From Pegea sp. RAD2-039 (lineage: Eukaryota > Chordata > Thaliacea > Salpida > Salpidae), in assembly GCA_034620365.1 (NCBI GenBank), contig JAQGEQ010000091.1:372001-436000 (forward strand): 64,000 bases of DNA. Reading direction: 5' to 3'. The position numbers and the translations under genes are program-made. Below the pieces are notes generated by a model. It made no database searches. It saw only the letters and a program-made list of their open reading frames with translations, and was not told the origin of the DNA. The stretch's first letter is position 1. Every line of letters starts with the position of its first letter. This document shows positions 25,801 to 40,800 of this stretch, in pieces.

Positions 25801-28800
25801 CACAGGCTTCTGCATCATCCATTAAAGCTTGTTTGTGAGCGTTTGCGATGTCAGACTCTCGTTGAGCAGCTTGGACTTCTGCTTCCTTCTCATCCAGCTG
25901 GTTTTGTGCATTTTGTAAATCAGTTGTTGCCACTTGTAACTTGCCTTCTTGAACTGCTAAATTTGCCTGCAAACATCTCAATTAAGTTGTGGCCCGTTTG
26001 TGAACACTTGTCCACTTACTTTAAGTGGCAGGACATCTTTATTAATTCCAAAGAAGAAAGACATAGCTTGTGTCCATGAACAAAGTCCGGCAACATTCCC
26101 ACAAACCTTTTTCGCTGATTCAAAACTATAATCTTCCATTTCCAAATAAGGAGCTAATAACTCAACAGTCTCTTCGTTAATTGAATCCTGTGATGACGTC
26201 ATGATTGATTAATAAATCAACATTTTGATAATCAATTAAAAACCTTCGAGAAACCGAGAAGCGATCCAAGAAACCCGGAGTTATTCATCAATTTCAGAGC
26301 TTCTGGCCATGATGGTTTGACACATGGACGATCAGGATCTGGTTCCACTTGATTTACTTTCTTTTGGAAGAGGAGCAAGACACAATCCATGATTCTCATG
26401 ATCAGATGAGGAGGTTTTCCTAATTTTCTAACCGTAGCGATATCAGCTGGTTTAATTGTCTGTAAAGACACAAATTCTGATGACGTCACGAACACACTGA
26501 TGACGTCACGAACACACTCATGACGTCACAAGCACACTGATGACGTCACAAACGCACTGAAAACGTCACAAACACACTGATGACGTCACGAACACACTGA
26601 TGACGTCACAAACACACTGATGACGTCACGAACACACTGATGACGTCACGAACACACTGATGACGTCACGAACACACTGATGACGTCACGAACACACTGA
26701 AGACGTCACAAACACACTGATGACGTCACGAACACACTGATGACGTCACAAACACACTGATGACGTCACGAACACACTGATGACGTCACGAACACACTGA
26801 TGACGTCACAAACACACTGATGACGTCACGAACACACTGAAGACGTCACGAACACACTGATGACGTCACGAACACACTGATGACGTCACAAGCACACTGA
26901 TGACGTCACCTGCAAAGCAGCTTCAGCGGCTTCTAACGCTGGACGAGCAGCTTCTAGCTTTCCTTGAGCAGATGCTTTATCAACAGCAATCGTATCAACA
27001 ATCAATTGAGCTTTATCTTTAACAGTTTGAACTTCTGCTTTCTTTGCTTCTGCATCAATCGTCTTTAATCGGACTTTTTCTAACACCTGAACACAAAACA
27101 TCATTTACTGCGTCACACTACGTAGTGATGACGTCACTTCATCGGCTTCTTTTGACGCTACAGCAAGATCTTTTTTCTTTACAACTAATTCTTTCGATAA
27201 TTCATTCACAGATTTTTCCGCTTCAACCAGTTTCGTCAATCCAGTTTTCATTCGAGAAGCAAGTCCAGAAATTTCTTCTAGCTTCTGTCTGTGACGTCAT
27301 ATCGCTTTGGATGACGTCATTATGACGTAGCAACTTACTTATATATAGTTTTGTAGCCAGTGAGAAATGACAAATAAGATTTGGGAGTCACGTGACAAGC
27401 TCTTCTAAACCGTTCAAAGTAGTCAACGCATTTTTCAGCCACGTTGTCTTGTACACTTCCCATCACCTGTCAATCACGTCATGGTTGACTGAACACACTG
27501 ATGACGTCAGCAAGCGTCGTACTTGGACGATATTTAATTTGGTTTGAGGTTCGCATTCAATTTGGAAACTTTCTAGGAAATATTCAGCAACTTGAATGAG
27601 AGCCTCACGCGGCCAACGAAGAAACCAATCCATTGTGCATCCAGAGATCAAAGCTGGAAGATCAGGGAGTCAGTGGCTTAAAAGGGATTCGAAGAAACCT
27701 TTAAAAACCTGGGAACTTAAGAGCTCTGTTCTGAAATTTTTCACCAACAGGAGAGAAGCAGAGAACCACGTGAAGGTTCGCGCGCACACGCGATAGAAAG
27801 TAATCATAAAGATTATCATTTGTGGGGGGTCTTCTCGGATATTGCTTCTTCATCACAGGAATCAGCTCTTGTGTGATCTCATCAATTTCATCTCTTGCAA
27901 ATAAATTTGATACCTGGTAACCAAATGAAGTGATGACGTCATGACTTGATGAAGTGATGACGTCACCTCTCCAGATGCCAGCACGTTGTTGAGATATTCA
28001 AGAAAAGCTTCATCTTTGATCTCATTATCAGTGAAGATAAACGAGACCCCCTTTCCATCTCTCCCAGCAATCCGATAGAGAACCTTAATGAGATTTGGTG
28101 AGTCAAGATGACACTAGGTGTCAGAAAAGAGTACTTTGAGATCATCAATAAGATTTGAAATGTTGTAGGTCCTTGTTAAAGTGATTTGAAAGGAGGAGAA
28201 ACCAGCGATATAAGTAGCTAATCTTGTGAGAGATTGTTTTCCTGATCCACCAACACCTACAAGCAAGCAATTTCCACGTGGAGTCCGAATGATTCGAGAA
28301 ATCTTGATCAAGTGAGTCATAGCATCCTGAAAGATCATCTTTTATAAGATCTACTTCTAAAGACATTTTAAGCCTAGCATTAAAAACTGAAAAGTGATCT
28401 TTAGATTACATCTGAAAGTCAGATGCGATTCAATTAAAAACTTCTTCTAAATATCCGAACAAAGATGAAGATTTAATCCTGAAATTTTTTTTATGAAAAC
28501 TGACTTCAAAGAAAACCAAATCCATTTTTGATCCTCTGATAGTCTCATTGTACTGCTCTTGATACATCTTCAACTTCTCTTGAAGTTGAGTGAATGATTC
28601 GATTGGTTCATAGATCTTTGGAGCTTCCAGATCGATATCTTCTCCTTCCTCTCCTGAAGATCACATTTCAACGTCTAGAAGATTAATAAGATGTTGATCT
28701 CACCTGTATCTTCGGGAATATCTCGCAAAAAATCAACAAAATAAGGAGTCTTTGAAACATGATCCTTCAAATTCTCAAAATTAACTTCTAGCATCTTCAA

Positions 28801-31800
28801 AAAACATAAAATAAAATACTGCTCTGTGATTGGACGAAATTACTTTTCTCAGTTCTTTTTCGAACCAATCTTTATCTGGTTGATTAGTAAAGCGATCCGC
28901 TATTACGCGGTAACACTCGTGTTTCCACAGCAACAAGAAACTTTGGGGCGTGGTACAAACAGAGCTATTCACGTTTAAAATCCCCTGGCAAGCAAAGATG
29001 AAGTTTATCAGTTTCGTTGCCATGGCAACCGATCCCAACCTGCCAGATCCGGCTGAGATCTCGAAGATTAAAGATGTAATGAAATTTGGCTGGTGTAGGA
29101 AGCATCTTGGTTTTTGTTTGTTGCCACAAAGTCCTCGTGAGGCCCACCAAGGTCGGGGCAAGCTCAACGACCTACCAAAGAAGTCTTTAGAGAGTCTTAG
29201 GAAGTGAAAAGAGGTCCGAAACCTCCGCAGTAAATCCCCGCTCTTCACAAAAGTAGCCTTGTGCGATTGTCCGGAAGATTTTATCAATTGAGTTGTTAGA
29301 GGGTAAAGTACAATTAAAGATACAAAACTGTTGCTTCAACCTCTGCGGGATATCGTTCCTTCCCCCACCTGACGTCATCACTCATCAATTAAATGACTCA
29401 CTAGTCACGTGTTTACCTGGATGTATCATGGCAGCTACGTATTGAATATCAACAATATTTGTGAAATCTCCGGGCTTATCGAGATTATAGAAACCGTTTG
29501 TTGACATCACTTGTCTCACGATCTCATTAGTGATCTGTATGACGTCATTGAATAATGGTTGTGAAGTCATCACTTAGTTACCTGATCGCCCCATTCGTTG
29601 ATGACTGGCATGTTGATGTCATCAATGAAGACCGTCATTTTTCGACCAGCTGGTGGGCCGTAAGTGCTGCCCACTCGTTTGTCCACATAACTTTCAATTG
29701 TTCGCTTTTAAAAGAGCAGAAAATTTAGAAAATGAAGTTTTGAAAAAATTATTTTCAAATTTAAATACAACCAAACAACTTCAAATAATTAATAAAATTC
29801 AAATTACAAATCGATTAGAAAGAAATAAGGAATACCTGAAACATATTTGGTGTCGTGGCACTACTAAAGTTCAGTGACTTCGTCAAATGTTGTTCTGGAT
29901 CATATCTTTTCGCATAACCCTTGATCATTACTGTCTTTGCTGTTCCTTGTTCGCCAATCAACAAAATACCTTTGCCCTAAAATTACCAATAAGTAAGAAA
30001 TAACCAATCAAAAAACAACCAATAAAAAAACAACCAATCAAAAAGAACCAATCAAAACAACCAATCAAAAAGAACCAATCAAAAAGAACCAATCAAAAAG
30101 AACCAGTCAAAAAACAACCAATCAAAACAACCAATCAAAAAACAACCAATCAAAACAACCAATCAAAAAGAACCAATCAAAAATAACCAGTCAAAAAACA
30201 ACCAATCAAAAAACAACCAATCAAAAAGAACCAATAAAAAAACAACCAGTCAAAAAACAACCAATCAAAAAACAACCAATTAAAAAACAACCAATCAAAA
30301 CAACCAATCAAAACTAACTTGTTTCATGATAGCATCCATCAAGTAGTCTGTTCGGACATTATCAACGTTCGGAACCAAAATGCTCATATAATCCGGTATT
30401 GAATCTTTCGGATAATTATATGCAGGCACTTTTTTACTCCAATGAATCCAAGACCCATCGTCATCGACCTGTTAACAGCTGGTTGCTATTGGTTACCAAC
30501 TAGTTGCATCTTCACCATATACTCAAAGATGGTTTCATCCTCTTTAGTAGGAGGAATTGGAAGATTACAATCCTGTGATTTTATAAAATCCTCCAACTTC
30601 ACACGATCATCTAATTCAAGAAGAGCTCCTACAGACCACATCAAGCAAAAGAAGAATAAACGCGATAAGTGATCCTTGCTGATCTGTTTGCTTTGATCAT
30701 CATGATTTGGAATAAGTCCTTAGATGAAGATGTTAGTTGGAAGAAGTTAGGGATTATGTCTTCACCTTCTAGAAGATCTATTGCTTGCCTGATGTACATA
30801 CATTCAAGTAACTCCATCTTCGGGTTCATCACAGTCATCAATGTTGTTAAACATTTCTAAAAAATTTGTCAATTTTTAATTGGAAACCCTAAAAGTTGAT
30901 TCTCACTTCAAATATTGAATCGAATAACTCCCACAAGATGGAACTCTCGTGTGGTGAGATCTTTTGAAGCCAGCCTTTTAAGATTGGCTCCCAGCTTAGA
31001 ACAGATGAACTCATATAAACCATTCCTAATAATAAAAAAATAAATCAATCTTTCGGAAGATGAAGATCAGAAAAGAAGTAGTCTCATCAATCAAAGATCT
31101 ATTGAGAGCTTTTTTATCAAATCAATCTCTGAATTGATGATCATTTAGTGTCCCGAACATATTAATAAGATTATGAGAAGAAAAAAGTAGGGACATAAGT
31201 TCTGACCGTTCCTAGAGACTGTAGCGGGTGAGGCGTTGTCGATATTATGAGGTTCAAAAACAATTTTGGTGTTTGGTGCCATTGGAATTCGGTCACCATT
31301 AGCTAATGTCAAAGTCTTGTTATCATCAAGTACTGAATTGAGATTTTCAATCCAAATCGCATCAACCGGACCATCAAGTACCAACCAGATATGCTCGCCC
31401 TTAAAGTACAAGGGACATTATGGTCGAATTACAAAATGGATTTAAACCTTTTTAGCTTTATGCGTTCGACGCCATAATGTACTGAAAATTCCATCTGTCC
31501 AATCATTAGTAGAAACATCTAAAGTTCCGAACATTTGAGGAGCTGTAATCGCTTTTGGATTCATCCTCATCTCCCTAGCAACCACACATCAACTGACGTC
31601 ATCAAATGATCATACTAACCTGTGCAAGGTCCCACAATCTGTCATGGCCTTCATCAAAGTGTGAATACATTTGGTTTTTCCAGCACCACTTGGTCCTAGG
31701 GCCATCATGCCATGTCTGACTCGCTGGGTTTCGTACAATTGGATCAATTTCAATACCCAAGGTGGATGGAAAATCAGCCCCGCTTCCTGGACCTGTGACG

Positions 31801-34800
31801 TCATATTGTTTAATTGATGAAAATGGCTTTTTTTGTAAAAGGCCTGACCTGTTTATTGATAGCTGCTTCTAGTTCAGGGTAACCCGCCTTATCAAGTTGC
31901 ATCTTTGGGAAAAGATCGTCAATAAGCGAGAGGAAGAGCGGTTCATCTGCATCCACCAGCTTCGAGAGATTCATATCTCGAAGAACTCTCATTACAATAG
32001 TAGGTTCAGGGTCTTCTGGGTTTGCGCGTTTCACGCCTCCTAGTGTACGGAGTACTGACAAGATGTTTCTCAACCCAAAGTCGTAGTGAACCTAAAGATG
32101 AAAGTTACAAGATGAAGATCCATAAATCTCATCAAAATTAGGTGATAAGGATCGGGTAACAGGGGTTAAAGATGACACCAGAAATTGAAAGTCAGAAAGT
32201 GAAGATCAAAGATCATGAAGATTGAGATGAAGATGCTCTTTAAACTGACTTGTTTAGAAAGTTGTTCTTCACACAACTTGTATAATGTATAAAATTTCTT
32301 TGACAAAATCACATTCTCAATAAATCCACAAGAAGCTAATTTAACTCTGATTATAATACTTCTATCAGGAACCATCATAGCTACTGGACGAAAGATAATC
32401 TTCAAATTCTCAGGTAGTTCCTGTCTTCCAGCATATCCAGGATTCTACAAAACAACCTTATCAACAGATCTTTACTACAAGATTTGGTTACCATGGTAAG
32501 AAAGATGCCGAATTCACGGTCCATATCAACAACGTCACCATCAGTAAATATAAACTGAGGCTTCTTCATCTTCTTACACTGAAGTACAATAGCAATTTGT
32601 TGAGCTGCTACAGATAGTACGGGTAACTCAATACGATTAAATTCATCAAAACAGCCCCAAGCTCCAGATTGAGCAAGTCCTGAAGATTTAAACTTTATCT
32701 AAGATGTTAGCTTAATAATTTCAGATTACCTTTGTAGATACGACCTAATCCTCGGTAATCCATTTGATCGGAGCAATTAAAGACCACGACATACTTGCCT
32801 AGGCACTTGCCCATATCTTTAGTGGTCTCAGTTTTACCTGTACCAGCTGGACCAGCAGGGGCACCACCCATACTCATACCAAGAGCTTGAGATAAAGTAA
32901 TGTAACATCTGTAAAAAATTAAGATGAAAGAGATGAGGAAGATAAGGAAGATAAAGACCTATCAGTCAAGGGAGTAATCACTAATCGATCTGTACATCCA
33001 GTGTACTCATTACAATAGTCAAAGTCTACATCTGTGATCTGTATAAGACACCGATCTACATCTTCTATGAAGTAGAAACGAGATTGTTTCAACCATTCAA
33101 AATCTGAAGCTGATTTGATATGCATTCGACACTACAAAAATACAGATTTCAAAATCATCTTATGATGACGTCATAGTTACCAAGTCGTCAAAAATATCGC
33201 GCTGGTGAACGTGAATAGTAACCAAGGTTTCGAATTTGGTTCGTTCATATTTTGTTAGTTCTGTTGTTGTCATGGAAATCAACTCATTTAAAAGATCGAG
33301 AAATCTTTGATTCATCAGCGGCATTGCCTGCATTCAAACCCGGCTAATTTTACTAATTGAAGCCTTAATATATCGATTAGAAACCTTGCGATCGAATTTG
33401 GCGTTTTTCAACGCTGTTTCAGCGTCGCGTGTCCATAACATTTGGATGCCTAGCAACCCGATCTGAGCGGGATAGACGTTCTCGAATTCAATCAGTTGGA
33501 AACTTGCGCTATCACAAATAGCGTTCCAAGCGCGACGAATAATCGAATGAATCGTTGACTTGACGACTTCTAACAGCTTCTTCAACCATAACTCGACGTT
33601 GCCCTGACAACCATAAAGTGAATGACGTCATCAGAAGTTGTGCATCAGGAAATCTTTAAGATGAACGATGACGTCATGGAAACAACTAACTTGTGCAAGA
33701 ACACTTTTATCAAGTTCAACTTTCTCATTTTCTTGAGATTCAATCCCAATAATTCGATCATAATTCTTTTCATCGAATTCAACTCGAAATAAATTATCAA
33801 AAAGACTCAACAAATGAGATTGAATCGTATGCGAGTCACTTGCTTGTCCTAGAATCTCCAATAAAGCAGGATCAGATACAAAAAAGAACCTGTGGTACAC
33901 GACATCACATGACTAATCGAGTTACTATGACGTGTAATTCACCTTGGAAACAGCAACCGCTTCTTCTCAAGGTAGCCTGTCAGGGACTTTTGACACATCT
34001 CGAGTTGTTCCAAGAGATGAGGGAGTAACTGGGCCAGGGTGTCATCCCCAACACAACATTGAACCACATTTGTGGTCTCGTGTGCCTTCTGCATTATCTT
34101 CTGCCACGATTTATCGATGTTTGTGAATCGTTTTGCTTCCTATCAGATAGTGACGTCATGAAAATTGCTTTGATGACGTCATCATTTACTTGTGGTAGTT
34201 GCTTAGCAATATCACCGCCAACAAATACAGCTTCTAAATAAACCCAAAGGTTTTGAACAGTCATCCAATTTTCAATTATCTCGTTTGTACTTGACAATTT
34301 TTGGACCCAGTTTTGGATCTGGGGCTTAAATGGGACATTGTACCTGCCAGACAATAGGTGGTTAGGGGTCTGGACGGAAATCGTGGTCGATTTAAAGTCA
34401 AAAATGTTTCAGTGGTCAGACAGGCATTAAGACACATTTTTAGAAGTTAATCTTCTTGAATAAAATTGAAAATTGAGAGATGATCATTAGGAGTCCTCAT
34501 CAATTTGAATCAATCTTTTGTTGATTAAATCTCATCTAGATAATTTTGTTCTGCCATCTAGTGGTAGAAAATATCACCTGTTACTCATCAAAGATGCAAG
34601 AACCATTAGAGAATCTTCCATAAGAGCAATAATCTCCTGGATATCAGATCCTTTTAATAAAAGTTCACCTCTGCTCTTGAAAGTTCTGAGAAGAAGAAGA
34701 TTGAAAAGAAATGATGAAGATTCAGAGATTACAAACGTAAATGGGAAGATTTGAACGCTCCAATCAGCAACTACTTGTTTCAGCTTCGCTTCAATGTCTC

Positions 34801-37800
34801 GCTCCTTCACCGCACTGATACAGATGTCCTGAAGAAGATCAGAAGAAGATCAGAAGAAGATCAGAAGAAGATCAGAAGAAGATCAGAAGAAGATCAGAAG
34901 AAGATTTTCTCACTTCGATGTCTTCTTTATTTTGTAAGAGAGGAGCATTCATGATATTTCTCAGTTGGAAGTTTTCATTTTCAACTTCAAAAGGATGACC
35001 TGTTACTTTAGTGATGCGGTCCCAATGACGTGTCATCATGGCCTACATCAAAATGACAACATGATGACGTAACAACAGCTCGATCATTACCTTATGAGCC
35101 ATCAATTCAAGTAGAGGACAACATTCATTAAAATCATCAATTTTTTTCTTCAAATCATTAAAAGCTTGCCATTCTTTAAGAGCTTTTGGGAGCTTCCGAC
35201 ATCTACCAATCAGATGTTGACTACTAGTTGACAATATTCAGTTTCATACTTATTCTGGAAATCCAACAGCTCATTGTTGATCTTCTCAATATCCAATTCT
35301 GACCACAAGATGTCGTAGTAACCGTCGACGCTTTCAATGACGTTGTTATAGAGACCATAAAGCTTCTGGAGCAAAACCAACTCGCGTTTGATTCGTTGCA
35401 TATCAGGATACTCTGAAATCAACTCATGTGACGTCACCTGATGTCTCGATGACGTCACAAACCGCTTACCAGTCACTGACAAGCCGAAAAGCGTTTCACC
35501 GCCCGAATACGTGACGTACTTCCTCCATAACTCATCAAATCGCGACTGAAAGATTTGTAGCCGATCGCTTGCTTCTCGTGGGGGAATTCCCTGAAGGTTT
35601 GGACCACTACACGACAAACGAAGGTGTCAGCATCATGCTGATGATGACGTCATAACTGACTTCATCTCGTAATCTTTATAGAAGTTGTTTGTGTCGTCAT
35701 AAAACTTCTCGACTCCTCGCAGAAGATCTTTCTTGAAGATCGGTTGGACTTCAAGAAGATTTGACTGTGACGTCACCGCCTGTCGATAGTGTGATCAGTT
35801 GTGACGTCACCACTGATGACGTCACTCACCAATGAGAGCAAGTTCTTCCATTGATATGCGAGACTGTCAATCTTTTCAGCGTTTCCATCGTTGTAGTTTA
35901 ACTCTAACTTATTTAGAGTTGAGTACGACTCTTCGATTGGCCCAATTATCATATCAATTTTGATCTGTTGTTCGCGAAGTTCGATCAATGCGCTCATCGC
36001 TCCTCTGACGTCATCAAGGTCGTTGATTGGTCGGCTGCAAAAAGTCAAGTGGGTTGTGAGAAAGGGGACTAATCAACTTTCATTGATTCGGATTTTGTGT
36101 CTTTTTCATCTCAACTTACTTCATTTTCTTTGAAAGATTTTCAATAAAGTTGAAAATATGATCTTGTTCTGATCCTGCTTTCTTGTTCAAAGCAGCCCCA
36201 AAAGCTCTTTTCCAACTTTTACATTCTTCTTTTAGCGCTAATTTCAAATCATCAGTCTCAAATAAAATCGATCCGACTTTATAGGAAGATGGAAGATCTT
36301 CAACATCTTCTTCTAAACGATGATAAAATCTACAAACAAATTGCTCATCAGATGAACAATTTACTTAGCAACAAAGACCTGATCTGTGATTCATATTCAG
36401 AGTAAATGGGATCACTAGCAACAAACTCAGACACTTTTTCTTGTGGATCATCTTCCCAAAGTTGGCTGAAGTTACAGAAGTTCCCTAGCAACTAGAAGAA
36501 GATGTGAAGAAGATTCGATGATGACGTCATCGCTTACTGTTTCGCTATCGCTCTTCAACCAGCTGTTGACAGAATGAAGAGCCACAACCATCTTCATAAC
36601 ATCTTTGTGTTCGCTGAAAAACCAATTCAATAATTAAAAGTAAAAAGAACTACCAGCTGAGAACCTAATCTGTTTATTCATTGCTTTTGGTGGCTTGATG
36701 TTCGTCTTCACGTCTTCTCCCATCTTTCGGGCGGCTTCGGCTTCTAATTGCTGCTGTTCAAAATGCAAATCTGAATATTTCCACAACTTCACTTCAGCAC
36801 AAGCGTTCAGAATTATTTCAACAGCTCGATTTAACGTCAGCTGAAAATTACAAACTTCAAATTCGTTGCTAAGAGTCAAAGATGAAAACCTGGATGTCAT
36901 CAAGACTTGGTTTTAACACAATATTTGGAATAGAAAGAATAATCTTCGATTTAAAAAGAGGAGTTTTGTTTTCTTCAGCATTTTGACTTCCTCTTTGACT
37001 CAAATATTTATTTGTTTGTTGCATTCTTCGTTTGATCGAATCGAGCGATAGTCGAGTCGACTTCACCTTCAAATAAATAAATAATCAGCGGGGAAATCCC
37101 CTAAGGTAGAACCCACAAGAGCATCTGTTGTTTTCTGACAAATATGTCCCATCAGAAGATGATACCAAACTGGAAGATTTTCATTTTTAGCTTGTGTCTG
37201 AAGATGCGACAATTCAGAAGGAGTGTACCGCTCCTCCAAGATCTGAAGATCAAGAAGCTAATAAGAAGTTAACAAATATCAAATCTTCAACCTGAATGAT
37301 ATCGAAAACTGATCTTTCAATCGATTCACTCGCTGTCGCCATGACAACGCCCGATCGCTTCACGACACTTTCTGTCAACTTCAAGAAATCATCACAACTA
37401 ATCCCATCATCTTCTGGAAGATCACAAAGCGCGGTGGACGCGATCTCGTTCAGCTCCTTCCCGATTCGACATTCCAAAATATCTTTAATCTGCATTCGAA
37501 TCGTATAATGACGTCACAAACGCGTGAAACTAGAACCAAACCCGTTTCCATATCAACTTGAGCTCGTTGAGGACAACGTAGACATCTTTGATGAAGTCTT
37601 CGATGTTCAAAGAGTTCCAATTGATGATTGTGAGTCCGACGAGAAACTTTTCTTCGACTCTCACCACTAGAGGGCGCAATAGAGGACTTAGAATAGGGTT
37701 GAAGGATTCGACAGTGCTCTCAAAATCTTTAATCATCTTCTCAAGCTTCTCCTGGTGATCACAACTGGATTCAAACATCAAATCGAAGTTTTGATGCAGC

Positions 37801-40800
37801 TTACGCGATTGTTATTGATGGTAGCTTCTTTCAGACACATCCGAAAGGCAACATCCGGGATTTTTAAACCGATCTTCACGAGATACTTTGATTCTGAGAT
37901 CAGCTCCCAAATTGCCGGATCAAAATTGACGAGAAGAGATCCGGTTTCAGGATGACGGATAAGTATCGATGAGTGAAGGACGTTCTTGACGTTTTCAACC
38001 GCGCGACACCTGCAAGATGACGTCATCAAAGTCAGTAAAGCGAAACTTCTGAGGATGACTTTTTTGAGATGGAAATTTTGGTTTTTTAAGCTTCAAAGTG
38101 TCTTTTGAAGTTCAATTTATTTTTGCAGAAAAAGCAAATTATTTGATGAGAAAAATTCTCACCATCCCCGGTGATACAAGACTTCGTATTCGAGAAGTAC
38201 TGCCGCCATTTTGTTATAAGATTTTACTATTTTTCTTCCTTCGGTAGTTTGAAGTAATTTTCCGCGTTGTTGAAAAATATTCATAGGAACAGAGATCTTT
38301 CTAAAAAGTTGACGAACCCAAGAGATCTTTCCTGCATCCAAAAAAAACTCCTTAAAAGAGCGAAACGCGCGCATTATCAGTAACCAACCAGAAACAGGCG
38401 GCAAGTTTCGCGCTATTGGTGGATCGTGTTTCATCTTCTGATAAATCTTTCGAACATTTTCCAAATCGCGACTATATCGCGACAATAATAAATGAAACTT
38501 CTCGTCAATATCCAACCTGAAACCACTAACTGATGATGACGTCGTCGATGATGACGTCACTCACTCAGCGCCGCTAATCGCGGAAAATTTATCGAGAAGA
38601 CGAAGAAGATACTGAGTAGTAAAAGAGCGATTGAACCAGGAGTCCATGTAAATCTGCAAACTGTTCTGTAAATCCGCGATTTGTGTTTGGAAGTTGATGT
38701 AGTCGTCTTCGAATTCAACTTTACGATGATCTAGCGCGTTGTACTTTCGCTTTTCCGCGGTTGCCACGATGTTCTCGTATCTTTACATCGCGTATGAATA
38801 TACGAAGTGATGTAAGGTCAACTCACTTGAGGTAGAGGCTTTCTATTCCTTCAATCTTGACATGTTTAAGAGCTTTCAATCGGTTCATGATTTTCACCAT
38901 CTCCCCGATCTTCTGAAGACGATCACAAAAAGTATCAAACTTCCCGAAGATGTAGTTCTCGCTGAACTCAAACTGTCTTTCATTTGGGTTTTCTTTCAAT
39001 TTTGATTTAGTTCTAAAAAACTCAACTTTATTTTCAGCCAATCAGCAAGCTGCTTTCACCTCTGAAAACAATTTTGATATTCTTGGTTGAGTTGGATGCA
39101 ATTATCAATTCTTTTCAGCAAGACACTCCTCTTTAGGTCCCAGACTTTTTCTTTATCTCCCATTACGTAATGTTTACATGTCGTGATCATTTGATTGGTG
39201 ACCTGAAATTAAATAAAAAGTTTGAAAAGCGAAATATTTATTAAAATTTTAATTTTTAACTCTAACTGACTTTAACAAACAATGACGTCATCCTCTCTGA
39301 CGTATTATAGAATTGTGAAACGCTATGTATCATCCGGATGCTGCTCATTAATCCTGGAAGAATCTCAATCATCCCGTGAGGAGTACATTTGGATAAAGGT
39401 CCAAAAAATTTATCCAAAGTATAAAGATATTTGACATTATCTTTCGCTTCATTTGCAGCATCTGTGATCCTTGAATCCAAATGATTCCACATCTTTAAGA
39501 CTCTCGACTTTGCTAGATGTAAGACACCAATCACAGATCGAACCTGCCACAAAATCGTCCAATCACAATCGATTATTTCATCCAATTTGACTTCCTACTT
39601 TGTTAGTTTTGATCTCATCCAGCAAAGAGCTGAAATTTGCCATCCTTCCTTTCCAGTGATCTAGCTCAGCTGAAGGTCCGATGTCATCCGCTTCTTTTCT
39701 CATCTGCTCGCTTTCTGCTAACACCTGTCATGTCACGAGTCAATTATGATGACGTCATTTCGCGTATATGACGTCACTTGATCGATTTGTTTACACCACG
39801 TGATCAGCACTTGTTCAATCTTCTCAACTAGCTCCGGGTTGTTTGTTGCTACCTAAGACATCATTGATGAAGATGCTGATGACGTCATAGCTTCATTACT
39901 AACCGAGTTGTAGTCGCTAGGACCTTTTAGACTCGAAAGATCGAATCCAATATCAACTTCGGGAAGAACGAATCGACGATTCATGTTTGATCTTGCTGCT
40001 CCGAGAGTTGCTACAAACTTCTCGATGGAATCGATGAAGTCATCTACCTGTGACGTCACATAACGATGACTTCATCAATAAATTGATTTTTACTAAAAAT
40101 TTGAATAAAACCAAAACGCCGCCTCAAAAAAAGGTGCTAAGAGACTAAATATATTTAATTTGAGAAATATAAAAGATGCTGAAGCTTCATGTGTTAGAAG
40201 CAAGCGAGTCCTCAGCACCTTGAAACTCCAAGCACAAGATTTAGTTGTACGGTAAGTTACTATTGACTTGTTGCTAGTCGAGGAGTTTGTACAAGTCAAG
40301 GTGCTAGAAGCAAGCGAGTATTAATGGCTTGGTGTTTGCTCGAAGTGATGTTGGAGAAAACTCATTCAATTTTATCGCGCTCTTAGATGAGCGTGACTCG
40401 CGCGACTTATTTCTTGTTGAAGTTTATTTATTTCGTCGAATCGATTTAAAAGTTTGAAAAGTGAAGAGGGTGAAAGTGGCACTTTGTTAAAAAGCCACAA
40501 AAGGACTTCACATAAAAGTTTCAAAAAAAGTCTAAATAGTTTTCCCGGATTTGATAATTTGTAAAACTAATTATCAGATAATTATCAAAGAAGTTCTTCG
40601 GATTATTTAATAACTTTTATCGTTTTATAAAATAATTAAAAGTGAAAATTTTCATATCTTTGTTTCCTTCAAACTAACTTGTTTATTTCTATTTCCATTT
40701 GCAGATAATTGACCCCAATTGTCTTGTGCCTTCAAGGCAGGGACCATGACCTTTGACAACAGCTGTTCAATACCTCCTAAAAGTCCTTCAGTGGCCTCAA

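Noticed and set aside
28950..29207. Plus-strand 85-codon frame
   Set aside because: Antisense of two dynein exons and the intron between them.
39544..39598. Possible frameshift in DNAH near GTAGGAAGTC
   Set aside because: A 55-nt intron with a GTGGCAG acceptor restores the family alignment (LLDEIKTNK to [13 protein letters not shown]).
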